Shown in pieces: positions 44,424-56,061 of a stretch of 64,000 nt of DNA. A model generated the notes under the pieces. It saw only the letters and a list, made by a program, of their open reading frames with translations. It made no database searches and was not told where the DNA came from. The stretch is taken from NCBI GenBank assembly GCA_019426215.1, contig CM033406.1, positions 77,001-141,000 of the forward strand. Direction: 5' to 3'. Made by a program: the position numbers and the translations under genes. Source of the stretch: Buddleja alternifolia (lineage: Eukaryota; Streptophyta; Magnoliopsida; Lamiales; Scrophulariaceae). Every line of letters begins with the position of its first letter. The first letter of the stretch is position 1.

Positions 44424-45250
44424 ATGGCGTCTGAAGAAGGAAAAGTGAAGATTGACAAATTTGATGGAAAAGACTTTGGATTCTGGCGAACACAGATGGA
44501 GGATTATCTGTACCAGAAAAAGCTCCATCAACCATTGTCGGGGAAGAAGCCTGAAAAGATGTCAGACGAGGATTGGGAGTTATTGGATAGGCAAACCCTA
44601 GGGGTTATTCGACTGACGTTATAAAGAAACGTGATGTTTAACATCCTAGATCAAACTACAACAGCGGGTTTGATGAAGGCGTTATCCAATATGTATGAGA
44701 AGCCATCCGCATCGAATAAAGTCTATCTGATGAGACGTTTATTCAATTTGAGGATGACGGAGGGAGGATCGGTGACCAACCATATCAACGAGTTCAACGT
44801 GATCATCACTCAGTTGAGCTTGGTTGATATTAATTTCGAGGATGAGGTAAGGGCCTTAATTTTATTGTCTTCATTACCGGATAGTTGGAGTGCGACGGTA
44901 ACTGCTGTGAGTAGTTCGTCTGGCCAAAGGAAGTTGAAACTTTAGGAGATTCGGGATCTGATTTTGAGCGAGGATATTCGCCGGAGGGAATCAGGAGAAC
45001 TCACATCTGCTGCATTGAGTGTGGAGAGCAGAGGAAAAGGTGTTCAACGGGGTGGTCAGAAAGGTAGAGGTCGATCCAAATCAAAGGGGCGAGGGAAGTC
45101 AAAACCGCGCAAGGAGACTGATTGCTGGGGCTGCGGGAAGAAAGGTCATTACAAGAGGGATTGTCCTGAAAAAGGGGGTCAGAATCAAAAGCGGGAACAT
45201 CAACAAGCAAACGCAGCAGTAGACGACGTCGGAGATGCTTTGGTTTGCTG
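44424..45250 (+). pseudogene. gag: copia-B gag
   Basis: The ATG at 44424 opens MASEEGKVKIDKFDGKDFGF WRTQMED (two pieces: MASEEGKVKIDKFDG and FWRTQMEDYLYQKKL), the standard plant copia Gag start. Stops at 44622-44624 and 44943-44945 interrupt the same frame. Between them are TTAGLMKALSNMYEKPSASN and EVRALILLSSLPDSW, the UBN2-type capsid. A basic Gly/Arg/Lys tail precedes an intact CCHC knuckle, CWGCGKKGHYKRDC (45123-45164). Apart from the two stops the gag is complete. Confidence 0.92.
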
Positions 45251-46500
45251 TGTTGACAGTCCAGTTGACCAATGGGTCCTGGATTCAGGTGCGTCGTTCC
45301 ATGCTACTTCATGTAAGAATTATCTAACAAATTATGTTTCTGGAAAATTTGGAAAGTTTTTTCTTGCAGATGACGAACCCTTGGAAATTGTTGGTAAGGG
45401 TGATGTCACTATAACGACGGCACAAGGAATGCAATTGAAACTGCATTATGTGAGACATGTTCCGGGGTTAAGGAAGAATTTGATCTCAATGGGTCAAATT
45501 GACAGTGATGGGTACACCACGGTGTTTGGTGGTGGTGTATGGAAAATCACCAAAGGTAATCTGATGGTGGCTCGTGGTAAGAAGTCAGGGACTCTGTATA
45601 CCACAGAAATAAAGAAGGACTCGTTTGCTGCAGTCGAGGCTATAGAGGATGTTCACTTATGGCATAGGCGACTTGGGCATATGAGTGAGAAGGGAATGAG
45701 AATCATGGCATCCAAGGGGAAGCTACCAATCTCAAAGTAGGTTGAATTGGGTCTTTGCGAAGACTGTGTGCTTGGGAAGCAGAAAAAGGTAAGCTTTTCC
45801 AAGACGGGTAGAGAACCGAAGGTAGAGAAGTTGGAGCTTGTGCATACTGATGTATGGGGACCGGCTCCCATACAGTCACTTGGAGGGTCGAGATACTATG
45901 TCACCTTCATAGATGATTCCACTCGAAAGGTATGGGTCTATTTTCTGAAAAATAAGTCGGATGTGTTTAATACCTTTAGGAAGTGGAAGGCAGAACTCGA
46001 GAATGAAATAGGGTTGAGATTGAAGTGTCTAAGGTCGGATAATGGCGGGGAGTATGATAGCCAAGAATTCAAAGACTATTGTGCAGAGAATGGGATCAAG
46101 ATGATTAAGACTATTCTGGGGACTCCGCAGCAGAATGGGATTGCAGAGCGCATGAATAGGACTTTGAATGAACGAGCTAGGAGCATGAGGCTTTACTCTG
46201 GGTTGCCAAAGACATTTTGGGCTGATGCAGTAAGCACGGGGGCTTACCTCATCAACCGGGGACCTTCAGTACCGTTGGACTTCAAAATACCGGAGGAGGT
46301 TTATCTGGAAAAGAGGTAAATTTATCGCATTTAAAAATATTTGGTTGTTTATCTTATGTCTTGCGAAGTTCTGATGACAGGGATAAGTTGGATCCTAAGG
46401 CACAGAAGTGCATCTTTATTGGCTATGGAGGAGAGAGTTTCGGGTATCGGTTCTAGGATTACCAAAACAACAAAATCATAAGGCATAAGGATGTCACGTT
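45251..46500 (+). pseudogene. pol: copia-B protease and integrase
   Basis: Protease: WVLDSGASFHAT (active Asp codon about 45282-45284) and VRHVPGLRKNLISMGQID. GAG-pre-integrase: LWHRRLGHMSEKGMRIMASK. TAG at 45738-45740 (Gln expected) splits the frame. Integrase: CEDCVLGKQKKVSF, HTDVWGPAPIQSLGGSRYYV, FIDDSTRKVWVYFLKNKSD, RSDNGGEYDSQEFKDYC, GTPQQNGIAERMNRTLNERA; all three acidic catalytic positions are kept. A frameshift near 46316 precedes KIFGCLSYV..DPKAQKCIFIGYGGES, with a further TAG near 46455. Confidence 0.92.
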
Positions 46501-48288
46501 CAACGAAAGGGTGCTTTACAAGGATAGATTTGGAGCAGAGACTCAGGAAAATGAGAACCAAAGGCGATACTGGAAGAGATCACTCTAGACGAGGTTGCTG
46601 GGAATGACACTGAGAATAGGATCGAGGATGATCCAGAGACTCCACCACCAACCTTGAGAAGATCGAGTAGAACTCCTAAACCAAACATGAGGTATTCCCC
46701 TTCCTTACACTATTTACTTTTAACGGATTTGGGTGAGCCCGAGTCGTACAAAGAGGCGACAAGTGTGGGAGATTCTCTCAAGTGGGAGCTAGCCATGAAG
46801 GATGAAATGAGCTCGCTTGAGAGAAATAGAACTTGGAGGTTGACTGAGTTACCGAAGGGGAAACGGGCTTTGCAGAACAAGTGGGTATTCCGGGTTAAGG
46901 ATGAACCGGATGGTAGTAAAAGGTACAAGGCGAGGTTGGTGGTCAAAGGGTTCCAGCAGAAGGAAGGGATTGACTACACTGAAATATTTTCTCCGGTTGT
47001 CAAGTTGACTACTATTAGGATGGTTCTAAGTGTTGTTGCTGCAGAGGATTTGCATCTTGAGCAATTAGATGTAAAAACGGCATTCCTTCATGGAGAATTG
47101 GAGGAGGAAAACTACATGGTTCAACCGGAAGGTTTTCTAGAGAATGGACGAGAAGACCTTGTATGCAAGCTAGAGAAAAGCTTGTATGGACTTAAACAAG
47201 CCCCGAGGCAATGGTATAAGAAGTTTGACACCTTCATGGCTAGTAGTGGATATACTAGGTGTCAAATGGATCATTGTTGTTATTTCAAGAAGTTTAGGGA
47301 TTGTTACATAATATTGCTACTGTATATGGATGATATGTTAGTGGTTGGGTCTAACATGAGAGAAATTGATAAGTTGAAGAAGCAACTATCCACGGAATTT
47401 GAGATGAAAGACTTGGGTGCTGCAAGTACAATCCTTGGGATGAGGATCATTCGAGATAGGTCGAGTGGGAGTCTCAAGTTGACTCAAGAGAAGTACATTG
47501 AAAAGGTACTTGCTAGATTTGCAATCTCAAATGCAAAGTCTAGAAGTACACCTTTGGGGAGTCATTTCAAGTTAAGCAAGGAACAATCACCTAAAACTGA
47601 GGAGGAGTGAGATCAAATGGCAAAGGTTCCCTATGCCTCTGCCATTGGGAGTTTAATGTATGCAATGGTGTGTACAAGGCTGGATATAGCTCATGCAGTG
47701 GGAGTTGTGAGTCGATATATGGCTAATCCGGGGTTAAAGCATTGGGAAGCAGTAAAGTGGCTACTGAGGTATTTGAGGGGTACATCGAGTATGTGCTTGT
47801 GTTTTTCGGGCAGTAGTGTTACTTTGGAGGGCTTCGTGGATGCGGATTTAGGTGGTGATCAAGATGGTCGGAAGAGTACATCGGGGTACATTTACACTGT
47901 AGGTGGCACTGCAATAAGTTGGACTTCTAGGCTACAAAAGTGTGTAGCACTCTCCACAACCGAGGCTGAGTACATTGCTATTTCAGAAGCGGGCAAAGAG
48001 ATGGTTTGGTTGAAGAACTTTCTGAGGGAGATAGATAAGGAGCAACGAGATTGTGCGCTTTATAGTGATAGTCAAAGTGCCATTTGTTTGGCAAAGAATC
48101 CGGTGTTTCACTCGAGGACGAAGCATATTCAATTGAAGTATCATCATATCCGAGAGATGATAGATGATAGGACTTTGGAGTTGAAGAAGGTGCTTGGTGC
48201 GAAGAATCCGGCGTATATGTTAACTAAGGGAGTTACCATCGAGAAACTGAGGTTTTGCATGGCCTCAGTTGGCCTCGAACTTATGTGA
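46501..48288 (+). pseudogene. pol: copia-B reverse transcriptase and RNase H
   Basis: RT runs from LRRSSRTPKPNMRYSPSLHY (about 46650) through NKWVFRVKDEPDGSKRYKAR, VVKLTTIRMVLSVVAAEDL and DVKTAFLHGELEEENYMVQP to the catalytic YMDD (47323-47334). TGA at 47608-47610 stands where Trp is usual. RNase H: DADLGGDQDGRKSTSGYIYT, ALSTTEAEYIAISEAGKEMV, ALYSDSQSAICLAKNPVFHS, ending KNPAYMLTKGVTIEKLRFCM and a stop at 48286-48288. Apart from one stop this half is intact, with all catalytic residues. Confidence 0.93.
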
Positions 48289-48390
48289 TGAGGAGGCCGA
48301 CTTATGCTAGAGAGAGAGTGCTTTCATTTGGAGAATGAAGAGTCATGGAGTTTGATGAAGAGGTTGTGTTTCTACTTTGAGTTTGGTCTC

Positions 48391-48402
48391 CAAGTGGGAG
48401 AT
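48391..48402 (+). other. Polypurine tract of copia-B
   Basis: CAAGTGGGAGAT immediately before the 3' LTR, the same sequence as the tract of copia-2. Confidence 0.9.
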
Positions 48403-48892
48403 TGATGGGTTTAAAGTGTGGAGACAAATCAAGGTGCCAAAGGAAGAAGAAATTGAGCCGGAACGGCACCCATGCGCGGCCATATACGCGCCCAGGTGCG
48501 GCACGCAGGAGAAGGGCCGAGGCTACTATCGGCGGCGCCCAGGCGTGGCCATAACGGCGCCTTGGCGCTGCACAGTGGCGCCCAGGCATGGCCTTTCGGC
48601 GCCTAGGCGTGGGTCCGATGCTGGGAGCATTAATTTTACGCGGTTTTGTGTAATTTTGGCAAGTTTTGAGTTACCTACTTGGTTTAGGTTATTATATCTT
48701 AGTCTCCAAGTGTATAACATATAAGTAGATGAAATTCTCTTCATTGTAATGTATCTCTCTCACAAGTATAATAAAATCTCTCTAGCATAGGTCCGTGGAC
48801 GTAGGCAATTTGCCGAACCACGTAAAATCGTTGTCTCCTTTTCTTGCTTTCTCTTTACTTTTAAGTTCGTTTATGCGCATTGATTCCTAACA
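48403..48892 (+). repeat. 3' LTR of copia-B
   Basis: It is 490 bp, colinear with 43892-44381, and ends CCTAACA before the flank cagctc. Confidence 0.93.
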
Positions 48893-49316
48893 CAGCTCCG
48901 CCCCTCTCTCGATCTGTTTCCGCCGCTCGCCGCACAACCTCCTCCGCTGTCTTTCTTCTCCGACCAGAAACGCCTTTATCATCCGCCGTTACTCAGCTCG
49001 CATCGACTGCCACGTTTCTTTACACAGCCGAATTTTTGCTCTATTCTTTCCCGCAGCCGACAGTTAACAAGATGTGGGTGGGCATATTATTCACTTCAAG
49101 ATGCCAAAAAGAGGACGAACAGATACGGGGTTTTCCACTGACCGTGCTCCACAACCGATCCCCACGGATACTACCGTGAGAGATCGTTTGATACAAAAGG
49201 GTTTGACAAAATACCGAAAAATCTCCAGCATCGCCGCCCCAGTGAGCTTTACCATACCGACTCCCATGCCATCACGCACATGCATAGGGGGAGTATTTCT
49301 TTCACTCTTATTTTAA
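48893..49316 (+). pseudogene. GC-rich region of gypsy copy 1, second part, with an ORF start
   Basis: This is the continuation of the frame broken by copia-B, rich in Ser, Pro, Arg and Leu, to 49179. A second frame opens at an ATG at 49101 (MPKRGRTDTGFSTDRAP, then a basic stretch) and ends at 49316. In Athila-like elements an ORF of unknown or env-like function often begins with a similar basic MPKR start. If this is that ORF, all but about 70 residues are missing. This is an inference from memory of the family, not shown here. Confidence 0.4.
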
Positions 49317-49357
49317 TTTCATTCTGCTTTTGTCCATGCATTTCGGTTCACTTAAGT

Positions 49358-49373
49358 ACATTGAGGACAATGT
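49358..49373 (+). promoter_or_regulatory. AGGA-loop hairpin, internal copy (gypsy copy 1)
   Basis: A 6-bp perfect stem, ACATTG/CAATGT, closes an AGGA loop. It is followed by a degraded 'taagtgatggatgg' tract. Position and sequence parallel 31028-31045 in the 6-kb element. Confidence 0.65.
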
Positions 49374-50437
49374 GTTGTTTTAAGTGATGGATGGTTGCTT
49401 GTATGCTGTGATTGAGTATATTGAATTGCTTAAGTGTTGGGTAATTGGAGAAAGGATTGGGCATATGTCATTGTTTGTTGAGTTGTTGCTGAATTTTGGT
49501 TAACTTGTTCACAATATTCGTATTTCCATATTTGAACTCTTGACTATATAAACATGTGAATCTGATTTCTATACATGGATACTCTTTGTATTGAGTTTGA
49601 TCACTGAGCCTGAAATTTGTGAAATTTGTATGTATCTTTAGACACTACACACGAGTTCTAGTAAAGGGGATTGATCGGTGAGATAAAAGCAATTACATAT
49701 TTTTGTATACATGGTGATATTTTGAGGAAAGTTGAAAGGAAAAAAAAAGAAAAAAGTCGTGAAAAAATAAAAGAAAAAAAAGAGAGAGAAAAAAAATGGT
49801 TGATTCAGTGGTTAATGAATGCTAAAATCTCTCAGTTTCGTTTCTAGCCTTTGTCACTAGAGTGATTAAGTCCGTTGGGGTGTCTTGGCACCTAGTGCCT
49901 TAAAACCGACTGGTTTGAGAGTCATTGACCCAAAACTCATTACAAGGGTGATATAGAAAGCTTGACTGGCGAGACATTGCACGGGTTGATAGATTTTGAA
50001 TCAAGGAACGTGAATGAGGATGAGTGATGATATATGTTTGTGTTTTTTGCTTGAAATAACTGAAATGTTCCCTTGCTAGAATTGATATATCGCGCACGAA
50101 TGGATGCATATTAAATCGAACTTGTTTGGGATTAGTCTGATGACTTGAGAGTAAACATGTTCATGTGGTGGAAAAATATGGATTCTATGTGATTACTGGT
50201 TTATGTGTGATGATTGTGGGGATGAATAAATGTTGTGACTAGTTGCTGAATGGATGAACAATAAGACGAATGCCATGAATTTTGTGCGTATATTCTCTGC
50301 CAACCCTCACGAGACAAAACTCGTCCACTAGGGGTAACCTAGGGGTTTAACGGCTTATTGCACATGCTAAGTGCAATCGTGTTCCCTACGAAAGTGTTGT
50401 TATCTTTATTTTTAGTTTTTTTTCTGTTTTGTTTAGA
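49374..50437 (+). other. Gypsy copy 1, 3' untranslated region
   Basis: No gene is visible. A purine run of A with some G (49738-49797) and the phrase 'actagagtgattaagtcc' (about 49856-49873) stand out. The 6-kb element has a similar arrangement between its two AGGA hairpins. Confidence 0.6.
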
Positions 50438-50475
50438 TTTACTCGAGGACGAGTAAAGGTTAAATGTGGGGTGTT
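50438..50475 (+). promoter_or_regulatory. AGGA-loop hairpin plus polypurine tract before LTR B
   Basis: TTTACTCG-AGGA-CGAGTAAA (50438-50457) is a perfect 8-bp stem. It is followed by GGTTAAATGTGGGGTGTT and then the LTR start TGTTAG. The copy at 58493-58530 has one stem mismatch (C to G). Confidence 0.75.
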
Positions 50476-51766
50476 TGTTAGATTTCATACTTTACATATT
50501 TTCATCATGTTTTACCTCACATTTATCTTTATTTTATACCTTATAGTTAATCTTTTCCATTATTTTTAGTCTAATTTACGTATTTTGATTTCTAAGTCGT
50601 TTCAATGCTTTTGTAAGCATAAAAGCGATTGTTTTGATGAGTTGAAGGAGTGTTTCTTATGAGAATAATGAAGGCTAACAAAAAGGACTAGAATAAATGC
50701 AATAGAGAGGCCACACGAGAAAGTTTCGTTGAAGAAAAATTAAGAGAAAAAAATCCTGCACAGGCAGACTGCACAGTTGTGCAGCTGAAGATTTTCATAA
50801 TTTTCATGGGTCGATTTTATGACTTGGATGGGCCTCTTTTATGTATCTAAGACTTCTTTTGAGTTAAGGAAAGAGGAAAAAACGTTTTCAGGCAAGATAG
50901 GAGGTTAGGAGAGTCATATTCTGGAGAGAGAAGACTTGGAGAGAAAGAAAAGGAAGACTTGAAGAAGATTTCTTGGAATTGGAAGCTTTCATCTTCTCAA
51001 GTTGTATTCTTCTATTCCTCCATTGTTGAACATGGGTATTTTTATGTTTATTCAATTTATTTCTTGTTTTTCTTTCATTATGCGTAGCTAAATTATTTTC
51101 TAGGGTTTAAGATGTAGTCTTGCGTATTAATTTGGATTATAGGTAATTTATGGATTTGATTCTTATTTTATTTATCTATTAATGAGTGTTTAATGCTTGT
51201 AATTGCTTAATCACCAATGGCATGATTTAAGATAAGTACCGGGAGGTGAATTAGTTTATCGGTTCAGATTTAATAGACATGTGTAAATTGTTTAATAGGA
51301 ATATTAGTAATTTTGCATGAGACTAGTTAAACAATATTCATAGAACTTAATGGATTCATCTAACTTAGTTATTGATCATGGGAGTGACGGTAATCAACTT
51401 AGTAGGGTACTAATGAAGATCTCGGGAGAGTATTCATGTATTTAAGGAAATTGGGTCTTTAATTTAAGTAAGAATGATAATCCATTGAAAGTCATTAATC
51501 CATAGAAATACCTTGATGAAATCTGAATCCCTAGGCTTTTTGTTAATTGATTATTCGTGTTAATTATCTCTATTTGAATTAATTTAATTAATTCTGCTTT
51601 TTTTAATTTTTTGCTTTTAATTAGTTTAAAAATTTACATCTCTTATAATCGATAGTCTAAATAATAGGATAAACTTTGTTTGGTACTTGATAACCATCCC
51701 TGTGGAGACGATCTTACTTTTCATTATATTATTTGTTCGATTCCGTGTTATTACGGACGGTTAACA
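50476..51766 (+). repeat. Gypsy LTR copy B, shared by both internal regions
   Basis: TGTTAGATTTCATAC..GGACGGTTAACA, 1291 bp. A polypurine tract lies on its left and a PBS on its right, so it acts as the 3' LTR of copy 1 and the 5' LTR of copy 2. GCACAGTTGTGC occurs at 50771-50782. Confidence 0.92.
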
Positions 51767-51769
51767 AAT

Positions 51770-51785
51770 TGGCGCCGTTGCCGGG
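51770..51785 (+). other. Primer binding site of gypsy copy 2 (tRNA-Asp type)
   Basis: TGGCGCCGTTGCCGGG lies 3 nt after LTR B. Confidence 0.87.
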
Positions 51786-51985
51786 AAAGGCGATAAATAG
51801 TCAATATCAATAACAAGTTGATTCTTATTAGTTTAGATATTTTTCTTTATTTATTTCCTTTTGTTTTGGATTTTTATTTGTTTGAACTTTGATACTTGAA
51901 ATTATTGTTTCAGAATGGCTGAGGAGCAGAGAACTCTCCGGGATTATGCTACACCAACATATCAAAACTTATCCTCCAGCATAGC

Positions 51986-53664
51986 TGATAGGAGTCATTT
52001 TTACGTGTTATTAAGCCCCTTTGCGTTTATGTTTTAGGTTCATTTATCGCTTGATTTTGTCACATGTGCATTTAATTCGTGCATTAAGTGATTTCAGACC
52101 TTAAATGGATACAATCGAAAGAACGGGCTGAAAAACGACGTATAAAACAAGTTTAGGCCAAGATGTTTCACACCTCCACGACCAAACAAGCAAGAAACAA
52201 GCTGGAGTTAGCCAAAATCATATTTTAGTACCATTTTCGCACACCTGGGTGCCAATCAGAAACAATCTCGCCATTTGGATAAATTTAGAGACCGAATTTG
52301 ATGACGTGTCCTTCTACAAAGTTTTAGATCTATGTCTTATCTTTACATGGGGACTTGAATCATCCAATTCGGAGGTCTGTGGAGAAGTTTATGAATAAAA
52401 CACTATCCCTGCGCTGGAAAATACGAAAGTGGCAGCTCCCATTCTTAGTAGGTGGAAAACAAGAGAATGATAGTTCACATTCTTGGTAGGAGGAAAGTAA
52501 GAGAATGGTAGGTGGAAAACAAGAGAATGGTAGTTCACATTCTTGGTAGGAGGAAAGTAAGAGAATGGTAGGTGGAAAACAAGAGAATGGTAGTTCACAT
52601 TCTTGGTAGATGGAAAGCAAGAGAATGGTAGGTGGAAAGAAAAGAGAATGGAAGGACATGTTCTTGGTAGGTGGATTTTTTGGCTATAAAAGGAGGATTG
52701 GGGGCCATCCTACAAACACACTTGAAAACACATTCCCCATTGGGGGAGCCTAAACACATCCTATCATCATCCTTAGATTAGTTATGAAGATTATCAAGAA
52801 CCTTTGAAGGTGAAGAAATCAAGAAGCATGGAAGAGATGAAGATCGAAGTTCAACCATCAAAAATACGAGGGAGTTTCTTAGATTTAGATTTGTTTTTGT
52901 CTATGAATATGAATCTTAATTTAAGTTCCTATCTTTTATCTTTTATGATGAAATAGATTCTTCGAACTAAGGCCATGTTGAGGCTAAATTATGATAATTG
53001 AGTTATAAATTGTGTTTTTCATATTAATTCTATTGTTGCTTTGTGTCTTGATCTTGTTCGAATGCATCATATGCTTAGCTACCATATGCATGATTTATTG
53101 CTTAAATTATTCGTTCGAGAGAAGGTAATTTAAGGTGCAAAGAGGATCATCACATAATCCGTAAAAAATAGGAAATTGCCCCTAGAGATAGGTAGAGATT
53201 CCCGGGTGCAGTTAGCCGGATTAATCCGGGGAAATTCTAGAACTTGAATGCATGATTGTTGGTTAGATTCTCGGATAGACATATTTAGAGAACCATCAAT
53301 TAATCATAGGATTATTACAGCCGAGACATCGGGTAGTAATTATTTAAGGTTTTTTCCACCAAAGCAACATTCGTCTAATAATATGAGAACATGTTTATAG
53401 TGAAAATTGATTAATTTATGCCAACACATGTGTCTTAGTTGCTCTCTTCCATAGCTATCTTGATTTCGACATCTTGTTTCTTATATCTTACTTTCATAAT
53501 ATTTTAGTTAACTCTTGTTTTAGTTTAAGTTCTTCAATTGCTTTAAAATCATAAACTAAAATACAAGTCCTTGAGGTTCGACAACCCGGACTTTATTGTC
53601 CACTTTATTACTACACACGACCAGTCCACTTGCTGTTTAATACACGTAAGGATTTTTCGTGACA
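51986..53664 (+). mobile_element. Solo LTR S3, gypsy-type, 1679 bp
   Basis: TGATAGGAGTC..TTTTCGTGACA with a perfect TSD atagc (51981-51985 and 53665-53669), inside the gypsy copy 2 gag. Its last 120 bp (cggacttta..ccactttattacta..acgacc) resemble the end of the 6-kb element's LTR on the minus strand, so the two families are related. Confidence 0.87.
52441..52678 (+). repeat. 60-bp tandem repeat, about 4 copies, in S3
   Basis: The unit gagaatggtaggtggaaaac plus aagagaatggtagttcacat plus tcttggtaggaggaaagtaa repeats with a period of exactly 60 bp. The last copy is degraded. Shorter internal similarity (gtaggtggaaa/gtaggaggaaa) suggests an older sub-unit. The minus-strand frames over it are by-products. 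Confidence 0.92.
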
Positions 53665-54625
53665 ATAGCGGTACCAAATGTTCAAGCAAAAACATTTGGG
53701 TTGAAGCCGGCTATCATTCAGATGCTACAACACTCTGCCTTTGAGGGAGATATTGAGAGGGATGATCCTCATTCCCATCTGGGAAATTTTCTGGAAATCT
53801 GCAGTACTTTCAAGATGAATGGCGTTACTGAGGATCCCATAAGACTGTTGTTCTTCCCATTCTCCCTGTCTAAAAGAGCTAAGGAGTGGCTGAAAAACCA
53901 GCCGACAAATAAGTTCACAACTTGAGCTAATTTGTCGGCTGCGTTTCTCACCAAGTATTTCCCCCCAGCTAAGACTGCTCAGTTAATGAATGCAATCACA
54001 GGATTCATGCAAACAGATAGTGAAACCCTTTATCAAGCATGGGAAAAATATAAAGAACTACTCAGAAAGTGCCCACATCACGGTATTCCCAGTTGGATGC
54101 TTGTGCAGACTTTCTACAATCGTCTGTCTCATAGTATCCGGATGAATATCGATGCAGCTGCAGAAGGGAGTTTTATGGCAAAGAATCCGGATGATGCATT
54201 AGCTCTTATGGACGAGATGGCTTCCAATACGTATCAGTGGGCGAGTGATAGTCGGGCTTCAAAGAAAATACCGGGCATGCACAATGTAGATGACATTACA
54301 TTGCTCAATGCTAACATTGAAGCACTTGTCAAGCACATCGAGGGACTCAACGAAAATGTTAGTGTAGTATCTCAGCCCACTTTAATGCCTGTGATATTTG
54401 TGGGGCATCTCATATGGCTACTGATTGCCCACTCATCGAGCAAGCTAATTATTTATCCAATCAGAATAAGCAGCAAGAAAATCCATTTTCGAACACCTAC
54501 AATTCGGGTTGGCGAAATCACCTAAACTTTTCTTGGGGATGTCAAGGGAGCCAAGGACCTCAAGAAAATCATCCTAGACAACAGTTTCCTTCAAATTTCC
54601 AACATCAAGGACCACCACCTTAAGA

Positions 54626-55079
54626 ACCACAAGCTTGGGAATTAGCCATGGAAAAGCTCGCTAATGGAACAGCAAAACGGTTCGAGAATCTTGAAGCAAA
54701 AATTGATCTGGTAGTGGGATTAACAAAGAATATGGAATTACAAGTTGGATAATTGGAAAGTTCTATGAATTCGAGGTCAAATGATACACTGCCTAGCCAA
54801 ACAGAGGAGAATTCGAGAGGACATTGTAATGTAGTGACTCTGATAAATGAAAATATAATTGAAGAGTTTGAGCCACATGTTGTACACAAAGATTAACTTG
54901 TGACGAAAGATAATTTAGTCTTTGAACCTTCTGACAAGGTTGAACCAGAAAAGGTTATACCGAAGCCATATGTGAAGCAGTATGTTCCTCCAATTCCATT
55001 TCCCCAAATTGCAATACAAGAGGTTGGACAAGCAGCAAGAGAAATTTCTTCAAGTACTTAGACTGTTGCACATCAATAT
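54626..55079 (+). pseudogene. Gypsy copy 2 gag-protease linker
   Basis: This decayed linker reads in changing frames (WELAMEKLANGTAKRFENLE, EENSRGHCNVVTLINEN, FEPSDKVEPEKVIPKPYV). Part of it (about 54620-54730) is deleted in copy 1. It probably links Gag to protease. Confidence 0.65.
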
Positions 55080-55950
55080 TCCGTACACAGATGTTCGGAC
55101 TTAGATGCCTGTCTGTATGAAGTTTCTCAAGGAGCTATTGAGCAACAGAAAGAAATTAGAAGACGTTGAAACAGTATCCTTGAATGAAGAATGCAGTGCC
55201 ATAATCCAACAAAACATTCCTCTAAATTTAAAGGATCCAGGGAGTTTTTCACTTCCTTGCACTATTGGAAAAATTTCACTTTGATAAAGCACTTTGTGAT
55301 TTAGGAGCTAGCGTTAGTCTAATGCCTTATTTAATTTGCCGGAAATTAGGCTTTCAAAAGCTTAAAAACACAAAGATGTCACTTGAATTGGCGGATAGGA
55401 GCATATAGTGCCCCATGGGAATATTAGAAGACGTGTTTGAGAAAGTGGACAAGTTCTACATCCCATGTGACTTCATGGTGCTTGAGATGGATGAAGATTC
55501 AAAAACACCAATCATCCTTGGAAGACCATTTCTTGCAACTACGGGAACCGTCATCGTCGTGCGTGCTAGCAAGCTAGAGTTGAAAATTAGAGATGAGAAG
55601 GTGGAGTTCGACTTAAATAAGGTGATGCAATCTCCAAAGTTTGATGAAAAATGTTGTTCGGTGGATGTGATAGAAGAGGCCATCAAAGAAGAAATTTCGC
55701 AAGGTAATAGAGATCCATTAGGGTCACATCCCATAATACCCCCTACACCGAAGGTAAAACTTAAACCTTTTCCACCACATTTCAGGTATGTTTTTCTTGG
55801 AAACAATGAGTTTTTAACTGTTATTGTAACTACAATTTGTACACCAGAAATGGACCTATGGTTAAGTGATTTTCAATAGAAGAAAGAGGGAATAGGTTGG
55901 AATATTTCTGATATGAAAAGAATTAACTGTGCTTTGTATTTTTCAGGCGA
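55080..55950 (+). pseudogene. pro: Gypsy copy 2 protease region with truncated RT start
   Basis: It reads MPVCMKFLKELLSNRKKLED, LKDPGSFSLPCTIGK, a frameshift, then DLGASVSLMP (55298 onward). A TAG near 55410 precedes MGILEDVFEKVDKFYIPCDF and KTPIILGRPFLATTGTVIVV, the retropepsin flap and C-terminal block that copy 1 lacks. PPHFRYVFLGNNEFLTVIVT ends at a stop at 55877-55879. A GIGWNISDMK-like remnant (about 55890-55925) joins the same non-RT sequence as in copy 1. Confidence 0.87.
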
Positions 55951-56038
55951 TGACATTCCTCGAGGGGAAACGATTTCCTTCGCCAAAACTAAACAGTAAT
56001 TTCGTCTAAGTCAAGCTAATGACTTTAAACAAGCACTG

Positions 56039-56056
56039 CTTGGGAGGCAACCCAAG
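56039..56056 (+). promoter_or_regulatory. CTTGGG-AGGCAA-CCCAAG hairpin (gypsy copy 2)
   Basis: Same hairpin and 49-nt context as 43070-43087. Solo LTR S4 inserted 5 bp after it. Confidence 0.75.
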
Positions 56057-56061
56057 AGTTT

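Larger units (their letters stand above)
43892..48892 (+). mobile_element. copia-B: nearly complete Ty1/copia element, 5.0 kb
   Basis: Two 490-bp LTRs (TGATGGG..CCTAACA), a PBS, a single gag-pol reading and a polypurine tract are all present. The flanks share cagctc (43886-43891 and 48893-48898), one base more than the usual 5. The LTRs differ at about 20-25 positions by eye (near 5%), mostly transitions in the GC-rich half. The reading keeps one frame from 44424 to about 46319 with three stops, shifts, then runs to 48288 with one more stop. The domain set and Gag style fit the Tork/Tnt1-like copia lineages. Confidence 0.93.
51915..54625 (+). pseudogene. gag: Gypsy copy 2 gag, split by solo LTR S3
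   Basis: The ATG at 51915 starts MAEEQRTLRDYATPTYQNLS. Solo LTR S3 (51986-53664) interrupts it, and gag resumes with AVPNVQAKTFGLKPAIIQML. TGA at 53923-53925 stands for Trp (compare TTWADL in copy 1). Next come FLTKYFPPAKTAQLMNAITG, SIRMNIDAAAEGSFMAKNPD and, in another frame, a zinc-knuckle remnant ending HMATDCPLIEQAN (last Cys kept here), then a Gln/Asn/Pro-rich end (QFPSNFQHQGPPP). It is longer and less deleted than the copy 1 gag. Confidence 0.88.

Noticed and set aside
52360..52659. Repetitive minus-strand protein (FSCFPPTILLLSSYQECEL repeats)
   Set aside because: It comes from the 60-bp tandem repeat, whose period is a multiple of three; there is no sign of coding selection.
52441..52678. 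Possible CRISPR-like array
   Set aside because: The repeats are contiguous without unique spacers and lie in a plant LTR.
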